Below the pieces are notes generated by a model, which saw nothing but the letters and a program-made list of their open reading frames with translations, was not told where the DNA came from and did no database searches. Positions 13,612 to 24,383 of a stretch of DNA of 64,000 nt are shown piece after piece. Position numbers and translations under genes: made by a program. Where the stretch lies: positions 1-64,000 of the forward strand of contig JAKAHC010000007.1 in assembly GCA_021815305.1 (NCBI GenBank), written 5' to 3'. The stretch's first letter is position 1. Every line of letters starts with the position of its first letter. The DNA comes from Deltaproteobacteria bacterium. Its GTDB lineage: Bacteria; Desulfobacterota; Deferrimicrobia; Deferrimicrobiales; Deferrimicrobiaceae.

Positions 13612-15282
13612 ATGCGTTCCGACGTCATCAAGAAAGGGTTCGAGCGGGCTCCCCATCGCAGCCTGTTGAAGGCCTCCGGCGTCACCGACGCCGATATGGG
13701 AAAACCGTTCGTCGCCGTGTGCAACTCCTTCGTCGAGATCGTCCCGGGCCACGTCCACCTGAACCGCGTCGGTGAGTACGTGAAGAAGTGCATCCGGGAG
13801 GCCGGCGGCGTCCCGTTCGAGTTCAACACCATCGGGGTGGACGACGGGATCGCGATGGGGCATCGCGGGATGCTCTACTCCCTCCCGTCGCGGGAGATCA
13901 TCGCCGACAGCGTGGAGACGATGGTCCAGGCCCACTGCTTCGACGGGATGATCTGCATTCCCAATTGCGACAAGATCGTCCCCGGCATGCTCATGGCGGC
14001 GATGCGTTGCAACATTCCCACGATCTTCGTCTCCGGCGGGCCGATGGCGGCGGGGAAGACGAAGGACGGCAGGACGGTCGACCTGATCACCGTTTTCGAG
14101 GGGGTGGCGGCGCACAAGCTCGGGAATCTCTCCGACGCGGGGCTCAAGGAACTGGAGGACCGCGGGTGCCCCACCTGCGGCTCCTGCTCCGGCATGTTCA
14201 CGGCGAACTCGATGAATTGCCTGTGCGAGGCGCTGGGAATGTCGCTTCCGGGCAGCGGCTCGGTGCTCGCGGTGGACCCGAAGCGCAACGACCTGTACCG
14301 GGCCGCATCCTTCCAGCTGATGGAATTGATCCGCAAGGACATCAAGCCCAGGGACATCGTGACGCGGGACGCCTTCGACAACGCCCTGACGCTCGACATG
14401 GCGATGGGCGGGTCCACGAACACGATCCTCCACACCCTGGCGGTGGCCCACGAGGCCGGGGTGCCGTACGACCTGGCGCGGATCGACGGCATCTCGCGGA
14501 GGACGCCGACGCTGTGCAAGGTCTCGCCCTCGTCGCAGTACCACCTGGAGGACGTCGACCGGGCGGGCGGGATCTCCGCGATCCTCGCCGGGCTGTTCCA
14601 GGCGCCGGGGCTCATGAAGCGGGGCTGCGTAACCGTGACGGGGAAGACCCTGGAGGAGAACGTGGCGGGGGCGGGCACGAAGGATCCGGCGGTCATCCGC
14701 ACGTTGGACGATCCGTACAGCAGGGAGGGGGGCCTCGCGGTCCTCTACGGGAACCTCGCCCCGGAAGGGGCGGTGGTCAAGGCGGCGGGGGTCGACCCGA
14801 GGATGCTCGTGTTCGAGGGCCCCGCGGTGATCTTCGAATCCCAGGAGGAGGCGTGCGAGGGGATCCTCGGCGGGAAAGTGAAGGCGGGCGATTTCGTCGT
14901 GATCCGGTACGAGGGGCCCAGGGGGGGGCCGGGGATGCAGGAGATGCTGGCGCCGACCTCGTACATCATGGGAGAGGGGCTCGGGGACAAGGTGGCGATG
15001 GTCACCGACGGCCGCTTTTCCGGAGGGACGCGCGGCGCCACCGTCGGCCACGTGTCTCCCGAAGCGGCGGCCGGGGGACCGATCGCGCTCGTGCGGCCGG
15101 GGGACCGGATCGCGCTGGACATCCCGGCGCGCAAGCTGGACCTTCTCGTCCCCGAGGCGGAACTTGCCGAACGGCGCGCGAAGTGGCAGCGCCCTCCCAA
15201 GGGGAAACCCACCGGCTGTCTGGGGAAATACGCCGCGCTGGCAACGAGCGCCAGCACGGGCGCCGTCCTCAAGTGGGACTGA
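13612..15282 (+). CDS. ilvD: Dihydroxy-acid dehydratase
   Basis: Protein of 556 residues, normal family length. It dehydrates 2,3-dihydroxy-3-methylbutanoate and its methylpentanoate homologue to the 2-oxo acids for valine, isoleucine, leucine and pantothenate synthesis. Iron-sulfur ligands are seen in [23 protein letters not shown] and [18 protein letters not shown]; the C-terminal [10 protein letters not shown] and [10 protein letters not shown] blocks complete the active site. ATG 13612 has AGGAGG 6 bases upstream; an in-frame ATG at 13564 lacks such a site and adds residues not found in the family. It is a single-gene unit with its own promoter. The next gene begins after 268 bases in which no gene is seen. 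Confidence 0.96.
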   Translation: MRSDVIKKGFERAPHRSLLKASGVTDADMGKPFVAVCNSFVEIVPGHVHLNRVGEYVKKCIREAGGVPFEFNTIGVDDGIAMGHRGMLYSLPSREIIADSVETMVQAHCFDGMICIPNCDKIVPGMLMAAMRCNIPTIFVSGGPMAAGKTKDGRTVDLITVFEGVAAHKLGNLSDAGLKELEDRGCPTCGSCSGMFTANSMNCLCEALGMSLPGSGSVLAVDPKRNDLYRAASFQLMELIRKDIKPRDIVTRDAFDNALTLDMAMGGSTNTILHTLAVAHEAGVPYDLARIDGISRRTPTLCKVSPSSQYHLEDVDRAGGISAILAGLFQAPGLMKRGCVTVTGKTLEENVAGAGTKDPAVIRTLDDPYSREGGLAVLYGNLAPEGAVVKAAGVDPRMLVFEGPAVIFESQEEACEGILGGKVKAGDFVVIRYEGPRGGPGMQEMLAPTSYIMGEGLGDKVAMVTDGRFSGGTRGATVGHVSPEAAAGGPIALVRPGDRIALDIPARKLDLLVPEAELAERRAKWQRPPKGKPTGCLGKYAALATSASTGAVLKWD

Positions 15283-15550
15283 CGACCCCTCCCGCAGGCG
15301 AAGCGGTCCGCCCCGGTCCGGACACGACGCGGGAGCGGCAAAAGGCCACGAAGGGCCGGGACGGTTCGCGAAGGCCGCGGGTCCCGGGTGCCCGGCGGGC
15401 GTAGGGCGGGCATTGTAACGCTGCGTATCTCCGGTGGTTTCCCCGCCGATGGAATTTCTTCCGTTATGGTAAAATAACCCATTTCCACCAGGGCGGAAGC
15501 CGGCCGGTGTTCCGCCGGAGCCGCATCCCCGAAGGAGCCTTCGCGACCCC

Positions 15551-17983
15551 ATGGACCTGTTCCACAAACCGGCACAACCGCGGACCGTGCAGGACGAGAT
15601 GCGCCAGAGCTACCTCGATTACGCGATGAGCGTGATCGTGGGGCGGGCGCTCCCCGACGTCCGCGACGGCCTCAAGCCCGTCCAGCGGCGCATCCTCTTC
15701 GCGATGCACGAGCTGGGGAACGAGTACGGCAAGCCGTACAAGAAGTCCGCGCGCATCGTCGGGGACGTCATCGGGAAATACCACCCCCACGGCGACAACG
15801 CGGTCTACGACGCCCTCGTGCGGATGGTGCAGGAGTTCTCGCTGCGGTACCCCCTGATCGACGGGCAGGGGAACTTCGGCTCAGTGGACGGGGACTCGGC
15901 GGCCGCGATGCGCTACACCGAGGTCCGGATGGCGAAGGTCACCGGCGAGCTGCTGTCGGACCTCGACAAGGAAACCGTGGAGACCGTCCCCAACTACGAC
16001 GGGTCGCTCCAGGAGCCGCGCGTCCTGCCGTCCCGCATCCCCAACCTGCTGGTCAACGGAAGCGCCGGGATCGCGGTCGGGATGGCGACCTCGATCCCCC
16101 CGCACAACCTGGGCGAGGTGATCGGCGCGCTGCTCGCCCTGATCGGGAATCCCGACATCGGCATCGAGGAGCTGATGGGGCACATCCCCGCGCCGGATTT
16201 CCCCACCGGCGGCATCCTCTACGGCCTGGAGGGCGTGCGCGACGCCTACAGGACGGGCCGCGGCGGCGTGCAGATCCGCGCCCGCGCGTTCATCGAGAAG
16301 GCGAAGAAGGGCGACCGGGAGTCGATCGTCATCACCGAGATCCCGTATCAGGTGAACAAATCGCGTCTCATCGAACGGATCGCGGAGCTGGTGCGCGAAA
16401 AGCAGATCGAGGAGATCTCGGACATCCGCGACGAGTCCGACCGCGACGGCATGCGCGTGGTCGTGGAGCTGAAGAAGGACGCCGTGGCCGAGGTCGTCCT
16501 GAACAACCTCTACAAGCAGACCCAGATGCAGGTCTCCTTCGGGGTGCAGCTTCTGGCCATCGCCCAGAACCGCCCGCGGACGATGAACCTGAAGGAGCTC
16601 CTCGAGGAGTTCCTCGCCTTCCGGAAGGAGATCGTCACCCGGCGGACCCTGTTCCTCCTCCGCAAGGCGGAGAGCCGGGAGCACATTCTCCTGGGGCTGA
16701 AGGTCGCCCTGGACCACCTGGACGCGGTCATCAGGCTCATCCGCGCTTCGAAGGACCCGAAAGAGGCCAGGGAAGGCCTCACGTCGAAATTTCGCCTCTC
16801 GGAGCTCCAGGCGCAGGCGATCCTCGACATGCGGCTGCAGCGCCTGACCGGTCTGGAGCGCGAGAAGATCCTGCAGGAGCTGAAAGAGGTGCGCGAGGAG
16901 ATCGCCCGCCTTTCGAAGATCCTGTCCGAGGAGTCGGAGCTGCTCCGGGTCATCGGCGAGGAGTTCCGCGAGATCCGGGACGCCTACGGCGACGCGCGCC
17001 GCTCGGAGATCCAGCGCGAGACGAAGGACCTGCGGCTGGAGGACCTGATCGTGGACGAGGAGATGGTGGTCACCGTCTCCCACACGGGGTACATCAAGCG
17101 GAACCCGATCAGCCTCTACCGGACGCAGCGGCGGGGAGGACGCGGGAAGGTCGGCATGGGGACCAAGGAGGAGGATTTCGTGTCGATGCTGTTCATCGCG
17201 TCGATGCACTCCTACGTCATGTTCTTCTCGGACCAGGGGAAGGTGTACTGGCTCAAGGTCCACGAATTGCCGGAAGCGGGGCGCGCTTCGAAGGGGCGCG
17301 CCATCGTGAACCTCCTCTCCCTCTCCCCGGGCGAGAGCATCGCGTCGATCCTCCCCGTGCGGGAGTTCTCCGAGGGGAAGTTCGTGATGACGGCGACTTC
17401 GCTGGGAGTCATCAAGAAGACGGACCTCATGGAATACTCCCGGCCCCGGCAGGGCGGGATCATCGCGATGGGGTTGAACGAGGGAGACCGCCTGATCGCC
17501 ACCGCCATCACGACGGGGCAGGAAGAGGTGTTCCTCTCCACCCGCCAGGGGATGTCCATCCGCTTCCACGAGGAGGACGTCCGCTCGATGGGCCGCGCCG
17601 CAACGGGGGTGCGGGGGATCGACCTCGAGGAAGGAGACGTGGTCGTCGGCATGGACATCCTCCGGCCGCAGGGGACCATGCTCTCCGTCACCGAGAACGG
17701 ATACGGCAAGCGAACCGCGGTGGAGGAGTACCGGAACCAGACGCGCGGCGGCAAGGGCGTGATCACCCTCAAGGTGACGGAGAAGACCGGGGCGGTGGTC
17801 GGCGTGTGCCAGGTGTCCGAGGCGGACGAGGCGATGCTGGTCACCGAGGGCGGGAAGATCATCCGGCTGGCGGTGGGGGAGATCCGGGTGATCGGCCGGA
17901 ACACCCAGGGGGTGCGACTCATCGGCCTGTCGGAGAACGAGCGGGTCGCGTCGCTCGCGCGGCTGGCGGAGAAGGAAGAGTGA
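15551..17983 (+). CDS. gyrA: DNA gyrase subunit A
   Basis: Protein of 810 residues. It forms the DNA-cleaving subunit of gyrase, with catalytic Tyr122 in AAMRYTEVR. The quinolone-determining region reads [13 protein letters not shown]: residue 83 is Asn where E. coli has Ser, while Asp87 is kept. The C-terminal domain contains the GyrA box QRRGGRG near residue 515, which separates it from ParC. gyrB is not adjacent. The 3' end lies three bases before the next gene. The 268-base upstream gap holds a leader with only a weak promoter-like TATGGTAAAAT at 15465-15475. Confidence 0.97.
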   Translation: MDLFHKPAQPRTVQDEMRQSYLDYAMSVIVGRALPDVRDGLKPVQRRILFAMHELGNEYGKPYKKSARIVGDVIGKYHPHGDNAVYDALVRMVQEFSLRYPLIDGQGNFGSVDGDSAAAMRYTEVRMAKVTGELLSDLDKETVETVPNYDGSLQEPRVLPSRIPNLLVNGSAGIAVGMATSIPPHNLGEVIGALLALIGNPDIGIEELMGHIPAPDFPTGGILYGLEGVRDAYRTGRGGVQIRARAFIEKAKKGDRESIVITEIPYQVNKSRLIERIAELVREKQIEEISDIRDESDRDGMRVVVELKKDAVAEVVLNNLYKQTQMQVSFGVQLLAIAQNRPRTMNLKELLEEFLAFRKEIVTRRTLFLLRKAESREHILLGLKVALDHLDAVIRLIRASKDPKEAREGLTSKFRLSELQAQAILDMRLQRLTGLEREKILQELKEVREEIARLSKILSEESELLRVIGEEFREIRDAYGDARRSEIQRETKDLRLEDLIVDEEMVVTVSHTGYIKRNPISLYRTQRRGGRGKVGMGTKEEDFVSMLFIASMHSYVMFFSDQGKVYWLKVHELPEAGRASKGRAIVNLLSLSPGESIASILPVREFSEGKFVMTATSLGVIKKTDLMEYSRPRQGGIIAMGLNEGDRLIATAITTGQEEVFLSTRQGMSIRFHEEDVRSMGRAATGVRGIDLEEGDVVVGMDILRPQGTMLSVTENGYGKRTAVEEYRNQTRGGKGVITLKVTEKTGAVVGVCQVSEADEAMLVTEGGKIIRLAVGEIRVIGRNTQGVRLIGLSENERVASLARLAEKEE

Positions 17984-17986
17984 GAC

Positions 17987-18787
17987 GTGGGGTGGCGCGG
18001 AGCCGCGAAGGCGCGTAAAGGGTTGCTCCTGGCGGCGCTGCTCCTTTCGGCGGCCGCGTGCGCCGACCCGGCGCGGGAACGTTTCGAGGGAGCGGAAAAG
18101 GAGCTCCTCGCGCAAAAGATGGAGACGGCGCTCGCGGGGTTCCGTTCGGTCGCGCGGGAGCACCCCCAGTCGCGGTACGCCCCCGCCGCCCTCCTGCGGC
18201 AGGGAGACCTCTACGGCGCGTTCTACCGGAACTTCCCCGCGGCGCTCGAGGCTTACGACTCCCTCGTCTTCAACTATCCGAAGGCGCCCGAGGTCCCGCG
18301 GGCGCTGCTTCGGACCGCGGAGATCCACCTGCTGCAATCCATGGACGCCCCGTCCGCGGCAAGGGACCTGGAAAAGGTGCGCAGGGAGTTCCCCCGCTTC
18401 GAGGGGACGGACGAGGTGCTCTTCCTCTTGGCGCGCGCGTACGGCGCCTCCCGGGACGGGGACCGCCAGGCGGCGGCGCTGTCGGAGCTGATGGAGCGGT
18501 TCCCCGAGTCGAACCGGGCGGCGGAAGGGCGCTGGATGCTGGCGTACGTTTTCCTGGGACAGCGTCGGTACGCCGATGCGGACCGGGAGTTCCGCAAGCT
18601 CCTGTACCTTTCGGCCGACCGCGGGTCGACGGCGCGGGCGCGCTGGGGGATGGCGCAGTGCCTCGAAGGGATGGAGGACCTGCCGGGCGCGATCGTGCAG
18701 TACGAGGCGCTGCGGGGGGAGTGGGAAGACCCGCAGTACGTGGAGCGGAAGATCGAGCGGCTCAGGAGCCGGCTGGGGGAGCGGTGA
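17987..18787 (+). CDS. TPR lipoprotein, BamD/YbgF-like
   Basis: Protein of 266 residues with a signal peptide (basic start, GLLLAALLLSAAAC) and a candidate lipobox Cys at 25; AAAC is a weak lipobox. The mature part holds about five TPR-like repeats, for example ALAGFRSVAREHPQSRYAPA, ALEAYDSLVFNYPKAPEVPR and EFRKLLYLSADRGSTARARW. It likely sits in the periplasm, anchored to a membrane, and binds other proteins; BamD-type outer-membrane assembly or CpoB-like roles are both possible. The start is GTG 17987, three bases after the gyrA stop. The gpsA start overlaps its end by four bases, so gyrA, this gene and gpsA may be one transcript. Confidence 0.8.
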   Translation: MGWRGAAKARKGLLLAALLLSAAACADPARERFEGAEKELLAQKMETALAGFRSVAREHPQSRYAPAALLRQGDLYGAFYRNFPAALEAYDSLVFNYPKAPEVPRALLRTAEIHLLQSMDAPSAARDLEKVRREFPRFEGTDEVLFLLARAYGASRDGDRQAAALSELMERFPESNRAAEGRWMLAYVFLGQRRYADADREFRKLLYLSADRGSTARARWGMAQCLEGMEDLPGAIVQYEALRGEWEDPQYVERKIERLRSRLGER

Positions 18788-19821
18788 AGGGAGCGGACGC
18801 AAAGGGGAACGGCCCGGGGAAGGAAACCGTCGCGGTCGTTGGGGCGGGGTCGTGGGGAACCGCCTTCGCGGCCATGCTCGCCGGGCGGTACGCCTCGGTC
18901 TCCCTGTGGGCGTACGAAACGGAGGTCTGCGCCGACATCCGCAACCGCAGGGAGAACCGGCAGTTTCTCCCGGGGATCCCTCTGCCCGGGTCGGTCCGCC
19001 CCACGAACGACCTGGAAGAGGCGGTATCGGGGAGGACCGTGGTGGCCTTCGCGGTCCCGTCCCACCACCTTCGGGACGTGGCGGGCCGCGCCGCGGCGCA
19101 CCTTGCTCCTGGAGCCAGCCTCGTATCCCTGGCAAAAGGCGTGGAGAACGGCACCCTCCGGCGGATGACGGAGCTCCTGGCGGAGGCTTCGCCGCCGCAC
19201 GCTTCCCGGGTGGCGGCGCTCTCCGGCCCCACCTTCGCGCGCGAGGTGGCGCAGGGCAAACCCACGGGGGCCACGGTGGCGTCGAAGGACATCGCCGTCG
19301 CGCGGCGGCTGCAGCACGCCCTGGCCGGTTCCCGGTTCCGCGTCTATGCGGAGGACGACGTCGTGGGGATCGAGATCGGGGGGGCGCTGAAGAACGTGAT
19401 GGCCATCGCCGCGGGGATGGCCGACGGGCTGGAGTTCGGCCACAACGGCCGGGCCCTCATCATCTCCCGGGGGCTTGCGGAAATCACACGGGTCGGCGTT
19501 CACCTCGGGGCGCAGGCGCAGACCTTCGCGGGACTGTCGGGGATCGGCGACCTGGTTCTCACCTGCACGGGCGACCTTTCCCGCAACCGCACCGTGGGCG
19601 TCCGCGTGGGCAGGGGCGAATCGATGAAGGAGGTTCTCTCCGGGATGACGATGGTGGCCGAGGGGGTGAGGACTTCGCGCTCGGCGGTGGAGCTGTCCCG
19701 CCGCACCGGCGTGCCGATGCCGATCTCCGAGCAGGTGTACAGCATCCTCCACGAGGGGAAGGAGGTCCGGGAGGCGGTCACCGAGCTGTTTTCCCGGGCG
19801 CTCAAGAGGGAGAAGGAGTAG
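18784..19821 (+). CDS. gpsA: Glycerol-3-phosphate dehydrogenase [NAD(P)+]
   Basis: Protein of 345 residues. It reduces dihydroxyacetone phosphate to sn-glycerol 3-phosphate for phospholipid synthesis, in the cytoplasm. N-terminal Rossmann motif [17 protein letters not shown], then [14 protein letters not shown] and [13 protein letters not shown]. The catalytic Lys is in [19 protein letters not shown], and the C-terminal [19 protein letters not shown] is diagnostic. GTG 18784 overlaps the TPR lipoprotein stop. The first 13 residues (Lys/Gly-rich) precede the family core by a little more than usual. nadA follows after 7 bases. Confidence 0.96.
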   Translation: MKGADAKGNGPGKETVAVVGAGSWGTAFAAMLAGRYASVSLWAYETEVCADIRNRRENRQFLPGIPLPGSVRPTNDLEEAVSGRTVVAFAVPSHHLRDVAGRAAAHLAPGASLVSLAKGVENGTLRRMTELLAEASPPHASRVAALSGPTFAREVAQGKPTGATVASKDIAVARRLQHALAGSRFRVYAEDDVVGIEIGGALKNVMAIAAGMADGLEFGHNGRALIISRGLAEITRVGVHLGAQAQTFAGLSGIGDLVLTCTGDLSRNRTVGVRVGRGESMKEVLSGMTMVAEGVRTSRSAVELSRRTGVPMPISEQVYSILHEGKEVREAVTELFSRALKREKE

Positions 19822-19828
19822 GGAGTCC

Positions 19829-20758
19829 ATGGAGAAGGCGCAGGCCGTCCTCAAGGCGGAGATACGGAGGCTCCTTGCGGATCGCAAGGCGATCCTCCTG
19901 GCGCACAACTACCAGCGGGACGAGGTCCAGGAGATCGCGGACCTCACCGGCGACTCGCTGGGGCTCTCGCGGGAGGCGGCGAAGACCTCCGCGGAGGTGA
20001 TCGTCTTCTGCGGCGTCCGCTTCATGGCGGAGAGCGCGGCGATCCTGTCGCCGGGAAAGACCGTGCTGCTGCCCCGGGAGGACGCCGGGTGCCCGATGGC
20101 GGACATGATCACGGAGCGGGATCTTGCGGAGTACAGGAGCGCGCACCCCGGCGCTGTGGTGGTGACGTACGTCAACTCCTCCGCCGAGGTGAAGGCCCTC
20201 TCCGACATCTGCTGCACCTCGGGGAACGCGGTCAACGTCGTCCGGTCGATCCCGCCGGGGAGGGAGATCTTCATGGTGCCCGACCGGAACCTCGCCCACT
20301 ACGTGGCGAAGGTCTCGGGGCGCGCCATGACGTGGTGGGACGGCTACTGCCCGACCCACGAACGGCTCACCGGGGAGGCGGTGAAGAAGGCGAGGGAGGC
20401 CCACCCGGGCGCGCCGCTGATCGTCCACCCGGAATGCCCTCCGGAGGTCGTCGGGATGGCGGACGCGGTCCTGTCCACGGCGGGGATGCAGGCCTACTGC
20501 CGCCGGTCGGCCGCAAGGGAATTCATCGTGGGGACGGAGATGGGGATCCTTTACCGGCTGCGGAAGGAGAACCCCGGGAAACGGTTCCACATCGCGTCGC
20601 GGGCGCTCATCTGCCCGAACATGAAGCTCACCACGCTGGAAGACGTCCGGGATTCCCTCGCGGACCTTTCCCCCGCGATCACCGTGCCCGAAGGAGTGCG
20701 GGCCCGGGCGAAGGCGGCCCTCGACGCGATGCTCGCCGTTCCCCGCGACGCCGCGTAA
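19829..20758 (+). CDS. nadA: Quinolinate synthase A
   Basis: Protein of 309 residues. It condenses iminoaspartate with dihydroxyacetone phosphate to quinolinate in NAD synthesis, using an oxygen-sensitive [4Fe-4S] cluster. Family blocks are [57 protein letters not shown] and NLAHYVAKV. They include the Cys ligands in [22 protein letters not shown] and [12 protein letters not shown]. The start ATG 19829 has GGAG upstream, 7 bases after gpsA; both enzymes use dihydroxyacetone phosphate. nadB and nadC are not in the window. Confidence 0.96.
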   Translation: MEKAQAVLKAEIRRLLADRKAILLAHNYQRDEVQEIADLTGDSLGLSREAAKTSAEVIVFCGVRFMAESAAILSPGKTVLLPREDAGCPMADMITERDLAEYRSAHPGAVVVTYVNSSAEVKALSDICCTSGNAVNVVRSIPPGREIFMVPDRNLAHYVAKVSGRAMTWWDGYCPTHERLTGEAVKKAREAHPGAPLIVHPECPPEVVGMADAVLSTAGMQAYCRRSAAREFIVGTEMGILYRLRKENPGKRFHIASRALICPNMKLTTLEDVRDSLADLSPAITVPEGVRARAKAALDAMLAVPRDAA

Positions 20759-20795
20759 GACGTCCCGGAGCCCGCGGGCGGACGAACGAAACCGG

Positions 20796-23700
20796 ATGTC
20801 CTTCCCACTCTCAAGCCTCTCCTTCGAGCACGTCGCCCTGGCGCTCGCGAAGCGGGTGCCTCCCCCTTGCGTACAGTGGATGCGCGTCCCCCCGGGGGCC
20901 CGGGCGTTCCTCACGTCGAGGCTGTTTCCGCGCCTCTCCCGCCCCATCCTGTACCTTTGCCCCGACGAGAAGGAGGCGGAGGAGGCGGCGCGCGAACTCA
21001 CCGCGTACCTGGGGGCGGAGGCGGTCTTCCCGTTCCCTTCCGTCGAGGCGGGGCCGTACGAGCCGATCTCTCCCTACCTCCCCGCGGTCCACGACAGGAT
21101 GCGGGCGCTTCACCGGCTCCTTTCCGGCCCCCCCTCCGTGGTGGTGGCGCCTGTGGCCGCCGCGCTCGTGAAGACCCTCCCGCCGGAGGTCTTTCTCGAA
21201 GCGGCCGCGGCCGTGTCGCCGGGGGACCGGATCGACGTGACCGCGTTCTCCGGGCGGCTCGTCGCCCTCGGGTACGCGCGCCTTCCCGCGGTGGCCGACC
21301 CGGGGGACTTCGCCGTGCGAGGCGGGATCGTCGACGTGTACAGCCCCGCGCACCCCCTGCCCGCACGGCTTCTCCTGGACGACGACATGGTCGAGTCGGT
21401 GCGGTGGTTCCACCCGCAGACGCAGCGGACGATCCCGGCGGGGGCGTTGCCGGACGGCGAGCCCGGGGCCGCGGAACGGCTGCGGATCCTGCCGTGCTCC
21501 CAGGTGATCGTTCGCAAGGAGTACGTCGACGCCGCGTGCGCGGGCCGCGACCGGGGTGCCGGCGGCGCCGAAAGCCCGGGGCGGGCTCCCGCGCCGTTTC
21601 CTTGGGAAGAGGCCCTGCGGCAGGGGATCCGCTTCCACGGGGTGGAAGCCCTCCTGCCGCGTCTCTACGGGCACGCCGCGACGATCCTGTCCTATCTCCC
21701 CGAAGACGCCCTCGTGGTGACCGTGGACTCCGTCGCGTGTCTTGCCGCCGCGCGCAACCTCTTCGCCGAAGCCGAGGAGAACCGGACGCTCGCGGGGGAG
21801 GAGGCGGGATACCCGGGTCCCGCGGAGATCGTCGCCCCGGAAGAGGAACTGATCGCCGCGCTCTCCGGGGCGCCCATGCTTGCCTTCGACGGCATCGAGG
21901 TCCCGCCGCCGGGGCGCGCCGAAGTCCTGCGCGGCGACGCCTCGGCGGACGGGAACGAGGACATCCGGCGCAGTACGGCGACCGCGTCTTCGGAGGGGCT
22001 CCTCTACCCGCTGGCGACGGAGGCGAGGGAATGGTGGAAGCGCGGGGAGACGTTCGTCGTCACCACCCTTTCCCCCTCCCAGGTGGACCGGATGGAGGAC
22101 CTTCTTTCGCGGTACGCCCTCCCGCTGGCCCGGGTGGATACGATCCGGAATGCCCTGTCGCGGGGGCGAGGCGTGTTCCTGTGCGGTTCGGAGGTGACCC
22201 GGGGGTTCCGCATCCCGGAGCTTTCGGCGGCGGTGGTCACCGAGAGCGAGATCTTCGGGGAGAAGACCCGTGCGCGCCGCCCGCGGAAGGGAGCGATCGC
22301 CGTCCCCGAAGAGTTCTCCCTCACCGAACTGCGGGTGAACGATCCGGCGGTCCACGTGGACCACGGCATCGGCATCTACCGGGGGCTATTGCGCCGCAAG
22401 GCCGCGGGCACGGAGGGCGACTTCCTCGTCCTCGAATACGCGGGGGGGGACCGGCTCTTCGTCCCCGTGGAGAAGATGTCCCGCGTGCAGCGGTACGTTG
22501 CGGAGGGGGAGGGGCGCGCTCCGCTCTCCCGCCTCGGAGGGACGGCGTGGCAGCGCGCGAAACGGAAAGTCCGGGACGAGCTCCTGGCCGTCGCGCAGGA
22601 CCTGATCGACCTGCAGGCGAGGCGGCAGCTCGCCGAGAAGCCCCCCCTGTCCCCTCCGGACGCGGTCTTCCGCGAGTTCGAGGCGGCGTTCCCCCACGAG
22701 GAGACGCCCGACCAGGAACAGGTGATCCGCGAGGTGCTCGCAGACCTGGCCTCGCCGCGCCCCATGGACCGGCTGGTGTGCGGCGACGTGGGGTACGGCA
22801 AGACGGAGGTCGCCCTGCGCGCGGCCTTCAAGGCGGTGATGGATGGGAGGCAGGTCGCGGTTCTCGTCCCCACCACGGTGCTCGCGGAGCAGCATTACCA
22901 GACCTTCTCCCGGCGTCTTGCCGGCTACCCGGTCCGGGTGGCAAACCTTTCCCGTTTCCGGACGCGGAAGGAGCAGGCGGTTGCGCTTTCCGGGCTGTCC
23001 AGGGGGGCGGTGGACATCGTCATCGGGACGCACCGGCTGCTGCAGAAGGACGTGAAGTTCGAAAACCTGGGGCTGGTGGTCATCGACGAGGAGCAGCGGT
23101 TCGGCGTGACCCACAAGGAGAGGCTGAAGAAAATGCGCGCCATGGTGGACGTGTTGACCCTGTCGGCCACCCCGATCCCCCGCACGCTCCACATGGCGTT
23201 CTCGGGCCTGCGGGACGTGAGCCTCATCGCCACGCCTCCCGAGGACCGGCTGTCGATCCGCACCTTCGTCCTTCCCTTCTCGGGGGAGACGATCCGCGAG
23301 GCGGTGGAGAGGGAGATCCGGCGCGGCGGCCAGGTTTTCTTCGTCCACAATCGCGTCCAGAGCCTCCCGGCGATGGAGCGGTACCTGAGGGAGCTGCTCC
23401 CCGGCGCGCGGATCGCCGTGGGCCACGGGCAGATGGAGGAGGAGACCCTCTCCCTGGCGATGGACGATTTCGCGGCCCGGCGCGCCGACATCCTGCTCTG
23501 CTCCGCCATCATCGAGGCGGGTCTGGATCTCCCCAACGCGAACACGATCCTCGTGAACCACGCGCACCGGTTCGGCCTCGCCCAGCTGTACCAGCTCCGG
23601 GGACGCGTCGGGAGGGACCGGCACCGCGCCTACGCCTATTTCCTCGTCCCGAAGGACGTAAGCCTCACGACGGACGCCACGAAGCGGCTGGCCGTGCTCG

Positions 23701-24332
23701 AGGAACTCACGGAGCTGGGATCGGGTTTCAAGATCGCATCCCACGACCTGGAGATCCGCGGGGCGGGGAACCTGCTGGGAAAGGACCAGTCCGGCCAGAT
23801 CCACCAGGTGGGATACGAGCTGTACACGCAGCTGCTCGCCGAGACGGTGGCGGAGATCTCGGGGAAGGAGGCCTCGCAGGAAGAGGAGCCGGAGCTCGAG
23901 CTGCGGATCCCTGCGTTCCTGCCCGATGACTACATCCCGGAGGCGGGGGCGCGGCTTGAGTTTTACCGGAAGCTCTCCCTGACGAGAACGGCGGATGACG
24001 CCGACGAGATCGAGCTGGCGTTGCTGGACCGGTTCGGGCGGCTTCCCCGCCCCGCGCGATTCCTTTGCGATCTCGCCAGGCTGCGGGCCGCGATGCGGGC
24101 CGCGGGGGTGGCGGAGCTCAAGCGGGGGGACAGGTCCCTCTTCCTCACCCTCTCCGCCCACAGTCCGTTCGACCGGAGCCGGCTCGTGTCCTGGGTGACC
24201 CGCGAGCGGAAGACGTTTTCCTTCGCGCGGGGCGAGGTCCTGGCCATGCGGCTTCCCGGCGAGGGGCCCGAGGAGGTTCTCGCGACGGCCAAAAACCTGT
24301 TGAACCGCCTCGGTGCGGGGAATAGCATATAA
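20796..24332 (+). CDS. mfd: Transcription-repair coupling factor Mfd
   Basis: Protein of 1178 residues. It displaces RNA polymerase stalled at lesions and recruits UvrA. The N-terminal UvrB-like part is followed by the RNA polymerase-interacting domain (VHVDHGIGIYRGL). The helicase motor has Walker A GDVGYGKTEV, the DEEQRFGV box, SATPIPRTLHMA, and motif VI QLRGRVGR; the C-terminal TRCF domain contains LEIRGAGNLLGKDQSG. ATG 20796 has only a weak ribosome binding site. uvrA lies 4 kb downstream on the same strand, so two partners of nucleotide excision repair are close. The stop codon overlaps a TATAAT box. Confidence 0.97.
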   Translation: MSFPLSSLSFEHVALALAKRVPPPCVQWMRVPPGARAFLTSRLFPRLSRPILYLCPDEKEAEEAARELTAYLGAEAVFPFPSVEAGPYEPISPYLPAVHDRMRALHRLLSGPPSVVVAPVAAALVKTLPPEVFLEAAAAVSPGDRIDVTAFSGRLVALGYARLPAVADPGDFAVRGGIVDVYSPAHPLPARLLLDDDMVESVRWFHPQTQRTIPAGALPDGEPGAAERLRILPCSQVIVRKEYVDAACAGRDRGAGGAESPGRAPAPFPWEEALRQGIRFHGVEALLPRLYGHAATILSYLPEDALVVTVDSVACLAAARNLFAEAEENRTLAGEEAGYPGPAEIVAPEEELIAALSGAPMLAFDGIEVPPPGRAEVLRGDASADGNEDIRRSTATASSEGLLYPLATEAREWWKRGETFVVTTLSPSQVDRMEDLLSRYALPLARVDTIRNALSRGRGVFLCGSEVTRGFRIPELSAAVVTESEIFGEKTRARRPRKGAIAVPEEFSLTELRVNDPAVHVDHGIGIYRGLLRRKAAGTEGDFLVLEYAGGDRLFVPVEKMSRVQRYVAEGEGRAPLSRLGGTAWQRAKRKVRDELLAVAQDLIDLQARRQLAEKPPLSPPDAVFREFEAAFPHEETPDQEQVIREVLADLASPRPMDRLVCGDVGYGKTEVALRAAFKAVMDGRQVAVLVPTTVLAEQHYQTFSRRLAGYPVRVANLSRFRTRKEQAVALSGLSRGAVDIVIGTHRLLQKDVKFENLGLVVIDEEQRFGVTHKERLKKMRAMVDVLTLSATPIPRTLHMAFSGLRDVSLIATPPEDRLSIRTFVLPFSGETIREAVEREIRRGGQVFFVHNRVQSLPAMERYLRELLPGARIAVGHGQMEEETLSLAMDDFAARRADILLCSAIIEAGLDLPNANTILVNHAHRFGLAQLYQLRGRVGRDRHRAYAYFLVPKDVSLTTDATKRLAVLEELTELGSGFKIASHDLEIRGAGNLLGKDQSGQIHQVGYELYTQLLAETVAEISGKEASQEEEPELELRIPAFLPDDYIPEAGARLEFYRKLSLTRTADDADEIELALLDRFGRLPRPARFLCDLARLRAAMRAAGVAELKRGDRSLFLTLSAHSPFDRSRLVSWVTRERKTFSFARGEVLAMRLPGEGPEEVLATAKNLLNRLGAGNSI

Positions 24333-24333
24333 T
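24328..24333 (+). promoter_or_regulatory. Possible -10 box before the SurA-like cluster
   Basis: A perfect TATAAT overlaps the mfd stop codon and lies 50 bases before the first SurA-like gene. No good -35 stands at 16-18 bases; TTGAAC (24300-24305) is 22 bases away. It may be a promoter that needs an activator, or chance. Confidence 0.3.
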
Positions 24334-24383
24334 GTTTACGGATCGAACCCCTTCGACGACCCTGCGTCAAGGAGAACTTTGGC

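Noticed and set aside
11455-15567. A 1370-codon open frame on the minus strand
   Set aside because: It is antisense to the GTPase 2 and ilvD genes, both with clear protein families. Its translation is Arg/Pro/Gly/His-rich, as expected for a shadow frame in GC-rich DNA.
15551-17983. Possibility that the topoisomerase gene is parC
   Set aside because: The C-terminal GyrA box QRRGGRG and the overall length favour gyrA.
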